A stretch of DNA of 64,000 bases from an uncultured Erysipelotrichaceae bacterium (GTDB taxonomy: Bacteria > Bacillota_I > Bacilli_A > Erysipelotrichales > Erysipelotrichaceae). The notes beneath the pieces were generated by a model that was not told the origin of the DNA, made no database searches, and saw only the letters and a program-made list of their open reading frames with translations. The position numbers and the translations under genes were made by a program. Positions 36,023 to 45,364 of the stretch are shown here, one piece after another. The stretch covers positions 1-64,000 of the forward strand of contig CAMCRE010000002.1 in assembly GCA_945877255.1 (NCBI GenBank), written 5' to 3'. Each line of letters opens with the position of its first letter. Position 1 is the first letter of the stretch.

Positions 36023-37711
36023 ATGAAATTAAGTAAACAATATTTTTATACTTTAAGAGAAGACTCAAAAGAAGAAGAATCAAAAAGTGGTAATTTATTG
36101 GTGAGAGCAGGAATGATTAAAAAAACGAGTGCAGGAGTTTATGCATTGTTGCCATTAGGATATAAAGTAATGGAAAAAATTCGTAAAATTATTGAAGAAG
36201 AAATGGACGCAACAGATGCACAACAAGTTTTAATGCCAGCACTTATTTCTGAAGATGTATATATCGATTCAGGTCGAAGAGCAGGTTTTGGATCGAGTAT
36301 GTTTTCATTGAAAGATCGTTTTAATAAACCATTCGTATTAGCACCAACACACGAAGAATTATTTGCATCAGCAGGAACAATGAAAGGTAAATCGTATAAA
36401 GATTTTCCATTCAACTTATATCAAATTCAAACGAAATTTAGAGATGAACCAAGACCACGTTACGGTTTAATTCGTGTACGTGAATTTAGTATGAAAGATG
36501 CATATTCTTTTGATACAGATTTAGCAGGATTAGACATAAGCTATCAAAAAATGTATGATGCGTACTGTAAAATATTTGATAGAATGCAAATTAATTATCG
36601 AATTGTTAAGGCGGATACAGGAGTAATGGGTGGGTTATTATCTGAAGAATTTCAAGCAATATCTGAAATAGGGGAAGATACACTTGTTGTATGTGATGAA
36701 TCAGGTTTTTCTAGTAACTTAGAAATAGCACCAGTCGTTTTAAAAACAACACCAAGCGAACAATTACATCTTGTAAAAGAAAAAGTATATACACCAAACG
36801 CAAAAACAATTGATGAAGTTGCTGAATATTTAGGTTATAGTAGTGATCATTTTGTGAAAAGTCTTGTGTATAAAGTGGATGAGAAATTATACTTATTCTT
36901 ATTAAAAGGAAATAGAGAATTAAATGAAACAAAAGTATTGAAATTGTTGAATGCAACAACAATTGAGATTGCAACAGCACAAGATTTTGAAAATATTGAT
37001 ACAGCTGTAGGATTTATCGGTCCAGTTGGAATAAATTTACCAATTGTGGTTGATCAAGAAGTGTTACACATGCATAATTTTATTTGTGGTGCGAATGAAA
37101 AAGATTATCATTATAAAAATGCGAATATAGAAGAGTTTGAATATATTATGAGTGGTGATATTGGTATCGTAAATGAAAACGATGTTTGTCCATTAAGTGG
37201 GAAACCATTAACGTTTGTAAAAGGTATTGAAATAGGAAATACATTTAAACTAGGAAGTAAATACTCTAAAGCATTTAATTTAATGTACTCTGATAAAAAT
37301 AACCAATTACAACCAGTTGAAATGGGATCGTATGGAATTGGACTTGGAAGATGTATGGCTGCCATTGTAGAACAACATCATGACGAGAATGGTATTATAT
37401 GGCCAAAATCTGTTGCACCATTCAGTGTGGCAGTGGTGGTTATCAATGTTGATGATGTAATCCAAATGCAACTAGCCACAAACATTTATGAAAGCTTAAA
37501 AAACCAAAACATTGATGTTATTTTTGATGACAGAAATGAAAGACCAGGTGTTAAATTTAAAGATATGGAGTTAATTGGTATACCATTAAGAATTGTCGTA
37601 GGTAAAAAAGCAAACGAAAATATTGTGGAATTTAAAGGAAGAACAACAGATAAAGAAGAAGTAAATATTGATGAATTATACCAAAAAATTAATCATTTTT
37701 TAGGAGAATAA
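36023..37711 (+). CDS. proS: prolyl-tRNA synthetase
   Basis: 562 residues, bacterial type with an editing insertion between motifs 2 and 3. Motif 2 region TKFRDEPRPRYGLIRVREF, the editing region about residues 225-405 (including CDESGFSSN and the YSSDHFVKSLVYK block), and the C-terminal GSYGIGLGRCMAAIVEQ are clear. AGGAGG precedes the ATG. It is in the trhP operon, 8 bases after trhP2; no T-box leader is present. Confidence 0.97.
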   Translation: MKLSKQYFYTLREDSKEEESKSGNLLVRAGMIKKTSAGVYALLPLGYKVMEKIRKIIEEEMDATDAQQVLMPALISEDVYIDSGRRAGFGSSMFSLKDRFNKPFVLAPTHEELFASAGTMKGKSYKDFPFNLYQIQTKFRDEPRPRYGLIRVREFSMKDAYSFDTDLAGLDISYQKMYDAYCKIFDRMQINYRIVKADTGVMGGLLSEEFQAISEIGEDTLVVCDESGFSSNLEIAPVVLKTTPSEQLHLVKEKVYTPNAKTIDEVAEYLGYSSDHFVKSLVYKVDEKLYLFLLKGNRELNETKVLKLLNATTIEIATAQDFENIDTAVGFIGPVGINLPIVVDQEVLHMHNFICGANEKDYHYKNANIEEFEYIMSGDIGIVNENDVCPLSGKPLTFVKGIEIGNTFKLGSKYSKAFNLMYSDKNNQLQPVEMGSYGIGLGRCMAAIVEQHHDENGIIWPKSVAPFSVAVVVINVDDVIQMQLATNIYESLKNQNIDVIFDDRNERPGVKFKDMELIGIPLRIVVGKKANENIVEFKGRTTDKEEVNIDELYQKINHFLGE

Positions 37712-37712
37712 T

Positions 37713-38576
37713 ATGACTAAAACGCAAAAACAATATTTGCTGATACTTATAGGAGGAATTATTTTTCCAATTGGTGTTAATTTATTTATCGCACCATATA
37801 AAATGTATAATGGTGGTGTAATAGGAATTGCCCAAATTTTAAGAACGTTTTTACAACCAATTTTTCAACCATTTCTTAAAGAAGGAATGGATATAGCTGG
37901 GATTATTAATTTTATATTAAATATACCATTAATGATTATCGCATACAAAGGAATATCAAAATCATTTTTCTTTAAAAGTGCATTTTCGATAGCTGTTCAA
38001 ACGATTGTATTTTCATACATACCCGCAAATAATTTTGTGATAAATGACTTGTTGACGTCTATTATTATAGGTGGAATTGTATCTGGAGTTGGAGTCGGAA
38101 TTACTTTACAAGCTGGTGGTTGTTGTGGCGGAACAGATGTCTTAGGTGTTTATTACTCGATAAAAAAACCGGGATTAACAGTAGGCAAACTAACAAGTAG
38201 TATTAATGTATTAGTTTACAGTTCGTATGCAATATTATTTAATTTAGAAACAGCAATATATTCTGTAATATATGCGGTAATACTAGCTATGATTTGTGAT
38301 AGATACCACCATCAAAATATTAATGTTGCAGTAACAATAGTAACAAAAAATAAAAACGTTTATAAAGAAATATGTAGCAAACTTACAAGAGGTGTAACGT
38401 ATTGGAATGGATTTGGTGGCTTCGAAGATAAAGAAACACACGTTATTATGACTGTAATTAGCAAATTTGAAATAGCAGAGTTAAAAAGAATAGTGTATGC
38501 CATAGATGATAAAGCTTTTATTACTTTCTCAGAAGGATTATCACTAGCAGGAAATTTTGAAAAAAGGTTAATATGA
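37713..38576 (+). CDS. YitT family membrane protein
   Basis: 287 residues: five or six hydrophobic helices in the first 200 residues and a C-terminal DUF2179 domain (about 205-280). The helical part has NLFIAPYKMYNGGVIGIAQI and the conserved GGCCGGTDVLG, as in YitT, YpjC and YqfU of Bacillus. Function not established; related proteins are suspected transporters. One base after proS and overlapping rsmI by 4 bases. Confidence 0.88.
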   Translation: MTKTQKQYLLILIGGIIFPIGVNLFIAPYKMYNGGVIGIAQILRTFLQPIFQPFLKEGMDIAGIINFILNIPLMIIAYKGISKSFFFKSAFSIAVQTIVFSYIPANNFVINDLLTSIIIGGIVSGVGVGITLQAGGCCGGTDVLGVYYSIKKPGLTVGKLTSSINVLVYSSYAILFNLETAIYSVIYAVILAMICDRYHHQNINVAVTIVTKNKNVYKEICSKLTRGVTYWNGFGGFEDKETHVIMTVISKFEIAELKRIVYAIDDKAFITFSEGLSLAGNFEKRLI

Positions 38577-39409
38577 TGCAAACAATATCAAGTTATAAAG
38601 AAAATGGTGTCGCGTTATATATAGTTGCGACACCAATCGGAAATCTCAATGAAATGACACCACGTGCAATTGAAATATTAAAAAACGTGGATGTTATTGC
38701 ATGTGAGGATACACGAACGAGCATGAAATTGTTGCGATATTTTAACATTAATAAAAAAGTAATTAGTTATCATAACTTCAATGAGAAAGAAAGTGCTGAA
38801 GGAATATTAAAATTACTTAATCAAAACCAAAATGTCGCACTTATTTCAGATGCAGGTTATCCATTACTATGTGATCCAGGTGTTACACTAACACAATTAA
38901 TTATTAAAAATAATTATCCGGTCATTCCGATATCTGGATCTAACGCATGTTTGAATGCTCTTGTTGCATCAGGTATAAGTGTCCATCCGTTTTATTTTTT
39001 TGGATTTTTAAATTCAAATATTACTACGAGAAAAAAACAACTACAACAACATAAAAAACTAGATTGCACACTTGTTTACTATGAAAGCCCACATCGTATT
39101 CATAAAACATTAGAAAATATGTATGAAATTTTAGGCGATCGAAAAGTGTGTATTGCACGTGAATTAACAAAAAAACACGAACAATTTATACGCTTCAATC
39201 TTTCAGAATATACTGACTTACCAGAATTAAAAGGTGAAATCGTTGTGGTTGTGGAAAAAGCACAAGATGATGAAATTGTTTTAGATGAAATATATCAAGA
39301 ATTAGTTAACTTAGTTGAGCAAGGCATTAGTAAATCATCTGCTGTTAAACAAATTGCTAAAAAATATGCTATTTCAAAAAATGAATTATATAACATGATT
39401 CATGAATAA
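38573..39409 (+). CDS. rsmI: 16S rRNA (cytidine1402-2'-O)-methyltransferase RsmI
   Basis: 278 residues. SAM-dependent tetrapyrrole-methylase fold, methylating C1402 in the ribosomal P site. Motifs are LYIVATPIGNLNEMTPRAI, CEDTRTSMKLL, LISDAGYPLLCDPG and FYFFGFL. Two adjacent ATG codons (38573 and 38576) are possible starts; AAGG (38564-38567) fits either. It overlaps the YitT gene by 4 bases. Confidence 0.94.
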   Translation: MMQTISSYKENGVALYIVATPIGNLNEMTPRAIEILKNVDVIACEDTRTSMKLLRYFNINKKVISYHNFNEKESAEGILKLLNQNQNVALISDAGYPLLCDPGVTLTQLIIKNNYPVIPISGSNACLNALVASGISVHPFYFFGFLNSNITTRKKQLQQHKKLDCTLVYYESPHRIHKTLENMYEILGDRKVCIARELTKKHEQFIRFNLSEYTDLPELKGEIVVVVEKAQDDEIVLDEIYQELVNLVEQGISKSSAVKQIAKKYAISKNELYNMIHE

Positions 39410-39442
39410 AAAACTTTAAACTCGCAAAAGTTTAAAGTTTTT
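39409..39442. terminator. bidirectional terminator between rsmI and the M42 peptidase gene
   Basis: AAAAACTTTAAAC and GTTTAAAGTTTTT form a perfect 13-pair stem with T-runs on both strands, serving the two convergent genes. Confidence 0.85.
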
Positions 39443-39446
39443 TTTA

Positions 39447-40469
39447 TCAACAAATATATAATAAAATTAATTTAACTGTATTTTGAATGGCATCAAAATG
39501 CGTACGCTCTAGACCATGACTATTAGCAATACCCGGACCTATTAAAGCAACTTTGATATTCGCACCACCTCTTAAAGCAGCACTACCATCTGAACCATAA
39601 AAAGGATAAATGTCGATTGCGTAATTTAACGCATTTGATTTAGCAAGTTGAATAAGTTTCGTTGTCATTTCATAATCATAAGGACCACTAGAATCTTTAG
39701 CACAAATACTGACATCGAATTCAGTACAAGATAAATCTTTTCCGATACACCCCATATCAACTGTTAATAATTCTTCAATAATTGGATCGATGTAACTCGC
39801 ACCATGTCCAACTTCTTCATATGTTGAAATAATAAATTGTATGTTATGTTTAGGTGTAATATTGTTTTGTGATAAATGTGTTAATACCGAAAATAATGCG
39901 GCAACACTCGCTTTATCATCTAAAAAACGTGATTTAATATAACCTGATTCACTAATAAAAACTTTAGGATCGACAGCGATAATGTCTCCATTTTGAATAC
40001 CTAATGCTAATACATCTTGTTTTGAGTTAACTATTTCATCTAATTTCACATGAATTTCATCACAATTACGAGCGCGTGTTGCAGCGTCAGGATAAACATG
40101 AGAAGAAGTTGAGTTGCTTCTTATCGTGCCAGTATAAATTTTATTGTCACGAGTAATAACATTAACATATTCACTATCTAAAGTAGGAATAGTGATACCA
40201 CCAATAGGTGTAACAACTAATGTTCCATCGGCATTAATAGAACGAACCATTAATCCTAATGTATCAACATGTGCAGCGACACCAACCGTTTTATTGGAAC
40301 AACCCGCAACATGAACAACTAAATTTCCTTTTGGTGTACGAGAAGTCGAAAATCCTAATTTTTTGGCATGACTATCTAAAAAATCAATTACATGATGTGT
40401 ATAGCCACTAGGGCTGTCAATTAATAAAAGTTGTTTTAAAAAATCGAATAATTCTGTTTGATTTAACAT
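39447..40469 (-). CDS. M42 family metalloaminopeptidase
   Basis: 340 residues, in the range of glutamyl aminopeptidase PepA and Bacillus YsdC/YtoP. Metal ligands are visible in AAHVDTLGLMV, RFLDDKASVAAL, STYEEVGHGAS and near the C-terminus in RTHFDAI. A cytosolic enzyme for final peptide breakdown, forming large tetrahedral particles. AGGAGG precedes the ATG. It starts 8 bases after the pyrR stop and is in the same leftward transcript. Substrate preference cannot be told. Confidence 0.88.
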   Translation of the reverse strand: MLNQTELFDFLKQLLLIDSPSGYTHHVIDFLDSHAKKLGFSTSRTPKGNLVVHVAGCSNKTVGVAAHVDTLGLMVRSINADGTLVVTPIGGITIPTLDSEYVNVITRDNKIYTGTIRSNSTSSHVYPDAATRARNCDEIHVKLDEIVNSKQDVLALGIQNGDIIAVDPKVFISESGYIKSRFLDDKASVAALFSVLTHLSQNNITPKHNIQFIISTYEEVGHGASYIDPIIEELLTVDMGCIGKDLSCTEFDVSICAKDSSGPYDYEMTTKLIQLAKSNALNYAIDIYPFYGSDGSAALRGGANIKVALIGPGIANSHGLERTHFDAIQNTVKLILLYIC

Positions 40470-40477
40470 AAATCCTC

Positions 40478-40981
40478 CTATAAAAGTATGACTTCATTTT
40501 TATTGTCAAAAGGTGTAACTAACACCTTCACATTTTCGTGAAGAGAAGTTGGGATGTTCTTCCCAACAAAATCAGCACGGATAGGCAACTCACGATGTCC
40601 TCTATCAACAAGTACAGCAAATTGAATAGCTTTAGCTCGACCGTAGTAAGTTAAGGCATCTAAAGCAGCACGCACTGTTCGACCTGTAAATAATACATCA
40701 TCAACGAGTACGACAATTTTATTGTCGATGTCAACGACTTGTTCGATAAGATTCTTTTTTTTATGATCATCACGGAAAGCTGAAACATCTAATGCGATAT
40801 ATTCGACATCAATACCTTCTATTTTTTTTAGAAAATCAGCAATTTTTTCAGCAAGATAGAATCCTCTAGTCTTTATCCCAACAAGTACAATATTATGTAA
40901 TGTTTTGTTTTTTTCTAATATTTCAAACGATATTCGCTTAAGAGAGCGACTCATTGCATTTTCATCTAATATAATTTTCAT
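40478..40981 (-). CDS. pyrR: PyrR, pyrimidine regulator / uracil phosphoribosyltransferase
   Basis: 167 residues, slightly short of the common 175-180. The PRPP-binding loop VVLVDDVLFTGRTVRAALDAL is fully conserved, as are VGIKTRGFYLAEKIA and VLVDRGHRELPIRADFVGK. In Bacillus it binds the pyr mRNA leader and attenuates transcription. Here no pyr biosynthetic gene or recognisable pyr leader lies in the window and it is paired with a peptidase gene, so it may act in trans or serve mainly as the enzyme. Confidence 0.93.
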   Translation of the reverse strand: MKIILDENAMSRSLKRISFEILEKNKTLHNIVLVGIKTRGFYLAEKIADFLKKIEGIDVEYIALDVSAFRDDHKKKNLIEQVVDIDNKIVVLVDDVLFTGRTVRAALDALTYYGRAKAIQFAVLVDRGHRELPIRADFVGKNIPTSLHENVKVLVTPFDNKNEVILL

Positions 40982-41087
40982 ACGTATTTATAATCCTTTC
41001 AATATTATTATAACATAAAAATTTAAAATACAAAAAAATAGGAATTTAATTATTTTTGTACTATAAGTAAGTGAAAGGAGAAAAAAT

Positions 41088-41375
41088 ATGAGTCAAATTA
41101 GAATTACACCGCAGATGATGCGTATACGAGCTAATGAGTATAAATCAGAAGCACAAAAAATGGAGGCAATCGTTACTAAATGTACGAAACTGTTGAGTCG
41201 TCTAAATGAGGAATGGGAAGGAAAATCGGCACTTGCTTTCCAACAACAATTTGAAATCTTAAAACCTAATTTAAATAAAATGACGCAATTGATTGATACT
41301 GTTGCAACACAGCTCCAACAAACTGCAAACGCAATTGAATCATTAGATATGGAAATAGCGAATAGATTGAAGTGA
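41088..41375 (+). CDS. esxA: WXG100 protein, EsxA-like type VII secretion substrate
   Basis: 95 residues, helical hairpin with W43-E44-G45 at the turn (EEWEGKSALAFQQQF), the WXG100 signature. EsxA-type proteins are secreted as dimers by type VII systems and are needed for their activity. First gene of the locus. AAAGGAG precedes the ATG, and TACTAT (41058-41063) may be its -10. It ends LDMEIANRLK, a pattern repeated at the end of the small protein at 46624. It overlaps the next gene by 4 bases (GTGA). Confidence 0.93.
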   Translation: MSQIRITPQMMRIRANEYKSEAQKMEAIVTKCTKLLSRLNEEWEGKSALAFQQQFEILKPNLNKMTQLIDTVATQLQQTANAIESLDMEIANRLK

Positions 41376-41581
41376 TTTATTGTTATTTAGAAAGTAATAC
41401 AAAAACTAAAATCGCATTATCTAAAAAAATGACGATTAAAGATGCAATAAAATTTGTGTTAGAAAAAGATATTGAATATGTATATTTATGTGATCACTGT
41501 TACATAGAAGCAACAACAAAATCATTTGAGGAAGCAGGAATATATTATGGAGAAACAATCAGAATTATTGGAGATATATAG
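41372..41581 (+). CDS. EsaB/YukD-like ubiquitin-fold protein of the type VII locus
   Basis: 69 residues, GTG start overlapping the stop of the WXG100 gene. The position between esxA and essB/essC, the short length and the alternating beta-strand pattern (MTIKDAIKFVLEK, ending ETIRIIGDI) fit EsaB/YukD, a small cytosolic ubiquitin-like protein required for type VII secretion. Sequence conservation in this family is low, so the call depends largely on context. Confidence 0.65.
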   Translation: MIYCYLESNTKTKIALSKKMTIKDAIKFVLEKDIEYVYLCDHCYIEATTKSFEEAGIYYGETIRIIGDI

Positions 41582-42068
41582 TTTTAATGATTTAAATGTT
41601 GTGCATCAGTGTGAGCTTGACTACTTAACCACAAAAAACATCTGTTTTTTAGATAGTATGTATGAATTAAAAGGAAAGCACATTTATATAAAATATTTAC
41701 TCACTAGAAGTAGAAACATAAAAATGTTAAAGAAAGAAAATAGCGCAATGTATTTATTGAACCTAATTGATTTAGAAAAATATTATTGCGACTATGATAT
41801 TCCATTTACTGAAGATAATTTGTTTTTTGATTTTAATTTAATACCAAAGTTTAAAATAAGAAAACCTTGTTACATAAAACAAGATTACTTAACTAAAATT
41901 AAAATCGTTGCATTATGGTTATTAGAAAGAAAACAACCATTAAAACATTATGAAATTTCAGGGCTATTTAAGAAATACACGAATAAAATACTAACCGAAA
42001 TTAAAGAAGCAGATTCGTTGGAAATATTATTTGAAATCATATATGAGAAGTTATTATATAAAAAATAG
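41547..42068 (+). CDS. short EssB-like protein lacking membrane and C-terminal domains
   Basis: 173 residues from the ATG at 41547, which overlaps the EsaB-like gene by 35 bases; AGGA is 8 bases upstream. EssB/YukC proteins are about 400-440 residues: an N-terminal pseudokinase-like domain, one membrane helix, and an outside domain. This product covers only the length of the first part, and its end (LKHYEISGLFKKYTNKILTE, ADSLEILFEIIYEKL) resembles the close of that domain. No hydrophobic helix is present. It is either a naturally reduced EssB or an unrelated protein in the same position. It overlaps the EssC gene by 26 bases. Confidence 0.5.
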   Translation: MEKQSELLEIYSFNDLNVVHQCELDYLTTKNICFLDSMYELKGKHIYIKYLLTRSRNIKMLKKENSAMYLLNLIDLEKYYCDYDIPFTEDNLFFDFNLIPKFKIRKPCYIKQDYLTKIKIVALWLLERKQPLKHYEISGLFKKYTNKILTEIKEADSLEILFEIIYEKLLYKK

Positions 42069-45063
42069 AATATTTATTGGAAATAGACGTGATTGCGATA
42101 TTTATGTCAAATATCATAAACCAATAGTTTTATATATTGGTGGAATAGTTAATTTCTCAAAAACAATTATAAAAATCAACGGTAAAACTTTTCAAACACA
42201 TTGCAAGTATTATTTAGGTGATCTAATAGAAATAGGTGCATTAAAAATAAGAGTTTTGGCTGATAGAATTATTTTAGAAGGTGAATATCACACTACATTA
42301 ATTGAAAAACTAACAGCACAACACCAATATAATTGTTTTATACCAGAAATAGAAATGTTAAGTTTTCAATCAACAACTATTGAAATACCAACATTCAACG
42401 AACAAATGCAAACAGTAAAAGTTTTGAATCATATTGTTATGACGGCAACAAGTTTTGTAGTAACGATAACGATGTATTTAATGTTTTCTAACACAAAACA
42501 ATTATGGATAATGATAGCAGTGAATGTGTTTGTGATGTTTTTCCAAATTTTTATGATTATTTTAGAAAGAAGGCAATATCGACAGCAATACAATGATAAA
42601 AAAATAGGATACGAAAAATCATTATTTGAATTACAAGAAAAAATATTTCACCTAGTTAATGCATATTTAAAAAATCAAAATATTTATCGCAGCAATAAAG
42701 TATTTTCGAGATCACCATATTGTGATACGTGTATTGAAGTAGATGTTGGAAAAATACCCCAACAATTTTTGAAATTAAAGTACACACCGATTAATAAATG
42801 GAAAAACACGTCTTTAGATGAAGTGATATTTAAGATGATTAACTATTATGAAAAATTGCAACAATTAAAAATTATTGATTTAAAAAATAAAAAAACATTA
42901 ATTAAAAACAACGTTTATTTATTAAAACATTTATTATCTCAATTAGTGAAATATTATAATTATGATGTGTTAAAAATTAAGATAGTCGGAAAACTAGAAT
43001 ATTATGGCAAACATTTTTCCCACATTAAAATATCAGATGTTATAGAAGATAATAGTTTATATATTTTTGATAAATATTATTTAGAGCTTGCAAATTTAAA
43101 TATTACATGTATCGTATTGGACGATTATATTCATTACCCATATGATTTGATATTGGAAGAATACGAAGATAAAATATTTATTAAAAATGAAAATTGTTTA
43201 GTTGAATTTGAAAATGATTTAGACTTTAAAAGCATTAACACCGAAGTACAAAAGTATACGACAGCAGAAGTAGAATGGCATATACCACAATATACATTGT
43301 TTGATGTGCATCATGAAATATCATGGAATTGTAATGTTAAGGAAAATATAAAAGCATATCTCACGAAAGATGTCGTTGTGGACTTGCATGAAAAAGGTGA
43401 TGGACCGCATGGTTTAATAGTGGGAATGACAGGTAGTGGGAAAAGTGAATTATTGTTGTCGTTAGTTTCATCATTGTGTTTAAATTATCATCCCAATCAA
43501 CTACAAATAGTAGCGATTGATTACAAAGGAAGAGCTTTCGCGAGTAAAATCAAAGATTTTCCACATGTAATAGGTGTGTTAGATAATTTATCACGAAATA
43601 TTTATCGTAGCATTGAAGTATTGAAAAAAGAAATTAAAAACCGGCAAGTTTATTTGAAAGAACATTTTTATTCACATGTCGATGAAACACATTTACCGCA
43701 TTTAATCATTATTTGTGATGAATTTGCAGAATTAAAAAAAGAAGAACCAGATTTTATAAATGAATTAATTAGTATTTCAAGAATAGGAAGAAGTTTAGGT
43801 ATTCATTTACTGTTGGCGACACAAAAACCTAGCGGAATTATTTCCGAGGAAATATTAAATAATGCTGATTTAAAAATTGTGTTAAGGTTGAACGATAAAA
43901 GCGAGAGTCAGCATATAATGAATAGTGATAAAGCGTACTATCTTAAGCAACCTGGTGAGGCAATTTTGAATACCAATTCAACACAAATCAAATTTAAGTG
44001 TATGTATAGTAGTAATAAAGCGTGTATTAAAAATGATAATCGAATAGTTGTAAATGATACCGAAATAATTAATGAGCACCAATATTTTGATTTTACTGAG
44101 CGAGATTATTTTATTAATAAAATGCCTAAAAATAAAGAAGATATATTTTTAGAATTACCATTAATACAAAGTAATTGTGCAATATTGAAAGATGAATTAC
44201 TTGTGCATGAAGAACAACGATTTGTACTTCAAAATACTGTAATATATGGGGATTATGAAACCGGAAAAACAACAACATTAATTACACTGATTAGTGCGAT
44301 TGATGAAGGTGCGATTTATTATATTTACGAAGATTCGCCACTTTCATACCAAAAAGTTGTGAATATTCATATTAATGATTATTCAAAGATTGCAAAATTA
44401 TTTTATCATTTATTAAATGACAATGATAAAAAAATTGTGTGTATTGATAGGTATGATTTATTGAAGGATTTAGAATGTTTTGAGCAGTTTGATGAACTAA
44501 TTCGAAAATCACCAAAAAATAATATTTATTTTATAATTACATCAACTGAAGAATTAAAATATGCTTTACAACAATATTTTAGTTTAAAAATTATACATTA
44601 TTACGATAAAGAAATAATGCGTCAATTTGGAGTGAAAGATCGAAAAAGTTTATCCAAAATACCAGGAAGAGCAATTATAGATAATTATGAAGTCCAAATT
44701 GGAATTGACGTACCTGCAATAGATTATGAAATAGCTGAGAAGCATTTTCTTACTAAAAAACAACAGTTAAAATTAGGTGATATAGGCTATCATTTTTTAA
44801 GTTTATCACCAATTAATATAGTAGGAAAAATATACATTTTCGCAAAAGAGAAAGAAAAAATAAAAAAATATTTAAATAGTGTTCAATTACAAAATTATGA
44901 AATCGTTGTTAAAGAAGAACAATTATACGATTATCAATATAAAGAACATAAATTGTTTTTAGATGAGTATAGTTTAAGTGTATTTGGTGACTTTAATACT
45001 ATTCTAGAAGAAAATGAAGCAATGTATATTAGTTTAAGAAAGAAAATAAAAATACAATATTGA
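42043..45063 (+). CDS. essC: EssC-like FtsK/SpoIIIE ATPase of type VII secretion, shortened
   Basis: 1006 residues from the ATG at 42043 (a TTG at 42031 is also in frame). Residues 1-85 look like an FHA-type domain; two membrane helices lie at about 127-148 and 155-175. ATPase domain 1 has GMTGSGKS (about 461-468), Walker B LIIICDEFAEL (about 555), and RIGRSLGIHLLLATQKPSG, close to EssC/YukB. A second ATPase domain has GDYETGKTT (about 736) and a weak Walker B VCIDRYDLL. EssC of Staphylococcus is about 1480 residues with three ATPase domains, so one is missing. This is the motor of the machine. Confidence 0.88.
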   Translation: MRSYYIKNRIFIGNRRDCDIYVKYHKPIVLYIGGIVNFSKTIIKINGKTFQTHCKYYLGDLIEIGALKIRVLADRIILEGEYHTTLIEKLTAQHQYNCFIPEIEMLSFQSTTIEIPTFNEQMQTVKVLNHIVMTATSFVVTITMYLMFSNTKQLWIMIAVNVFVMFFQIFMIILERRQYRQQYNDKKIGYEKSLFELQEKIFHLVNAYLKNQNIYRSNKVFSRSPYCDTCIEVDVGKIPQQFLKLKYTPINKWKNTSLDEVIFKMINYYEKLQQLKIIDLKNKKTLIKNNVYLLKHLLSQLVKYYNYDVLKIKIVGKLEYYGKHFSHIKISDVIEDNSLYIFDKYYLELANLNITCIVLDDYIHYPYDLILEEYEDKIFIKNENCLVEFENDLDFKSINTEVQKYTTAEVEWHIPQYTLFDVHHEISWNCNVKENIKAYLTKDVVVDLHEKGDGPHGLIVGMTGSGKSELLLSLVSSLCLNYHPNQLQIVAIDYKGRAFASKIKDFPHVIGVLDNLSRNIYRSIEVLKKEIKNRQVYLKEHFYSHVDETHLPHLIIICDEFAELKKEEPDFINELISISRIGRSLGIHLLLATQKPSGIISEEILNNADLKIVLRLNDKSESQHIMNSDKAYYLKQPGEAILNTNSTQIKFKCMYSSNKACIKNDNRIVVNDTEIINEHQYFDFTERDYFINKMPKNKEDIFLELPLIQSNCAILKDELLVHEEQRFVLQNTVIYGDYETGKTTTLITLISAIDEGAIYYIYEDSPLSYQKVVNIHINDYSKIAKLFYHLLNDNDKKIVCIDRYDLLKDLECFEQFDELIRKSPKNNIYFIITSTEELKYALQQYFSLKIIHYYDKEIMRQFGVKDRKSLSKIPGRAIIDNYEVQIGIDVPAIDYEIAEKHFLTKKQQLKLGDIGYHFLSLSPINIVGKIYIFAKEKEKIKKYLNSVQLQNYEIVVKEEQLYDYQYKEHKLFLDEYSLSVFGDFNTILEENEAMYISLRKKIKIQY

Positions 45064-45073
45064 AAGGAAAGTT

Positions 45074-45364
45074 ATGAATAAAATTTTAGCATTAGGAACG
45101 ATAGTATATATGAAAAATTCAAACGAGAAAATAATGGTCATTTCTCGTGGAGCAATATATGGAGAAGCAGAAGAAGAGTGCTATTACGACTATGTGGGTG
45201 TGAAATATCCGGTTGGATTCGATCAAAATCAAACAGTATTTTTTAATCATGATAATGTCGATGAAGTTATTTTTTATGGTTATACAGATAGTGATGAAGA
45301 GCGATTTTTACAACTTTACGATTCTTGGCAACAATCAACTACGATTACTAAAGGCGTGATTTGA
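45074..45364 (+). CDS. DUF4176 protein, type VII effector-associated
   Basis: 96 residues. LALGTIVYMKNSNEKIMVIS, a YDYVGVKYPVG segment and VFFNHDNVDEVIFYGYTDSDEE follow the DUF4176 pattern. DUF4176 genes occur beside LXG effectors of Firmicute type VII systems and act as effector-specific chaperones in streptococci. Here it directly precedes the 382-residue protein, whose start overlaps its stop (TGATG), which suggests that protein is its client. AAAGGAAAG precedes the ATG. Confidence 0.8.
   Translation: MNKILALGTIVYMKNSNEKIMVISRGAIYGEAEEECYYDYVGVKYPVGFDQNQTVFFNHDNVDEVIFYGYTDSDEERFLQLYDSWQQSTTITKGVI

Noticed and set aside
41526-41546. Upstream TTG start for the EssB-like protein
   Set aside because: The ATG at 41547 has AGGA at suitable distance. 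The TTG would only lengthen overlap with the EsaB-like gene.
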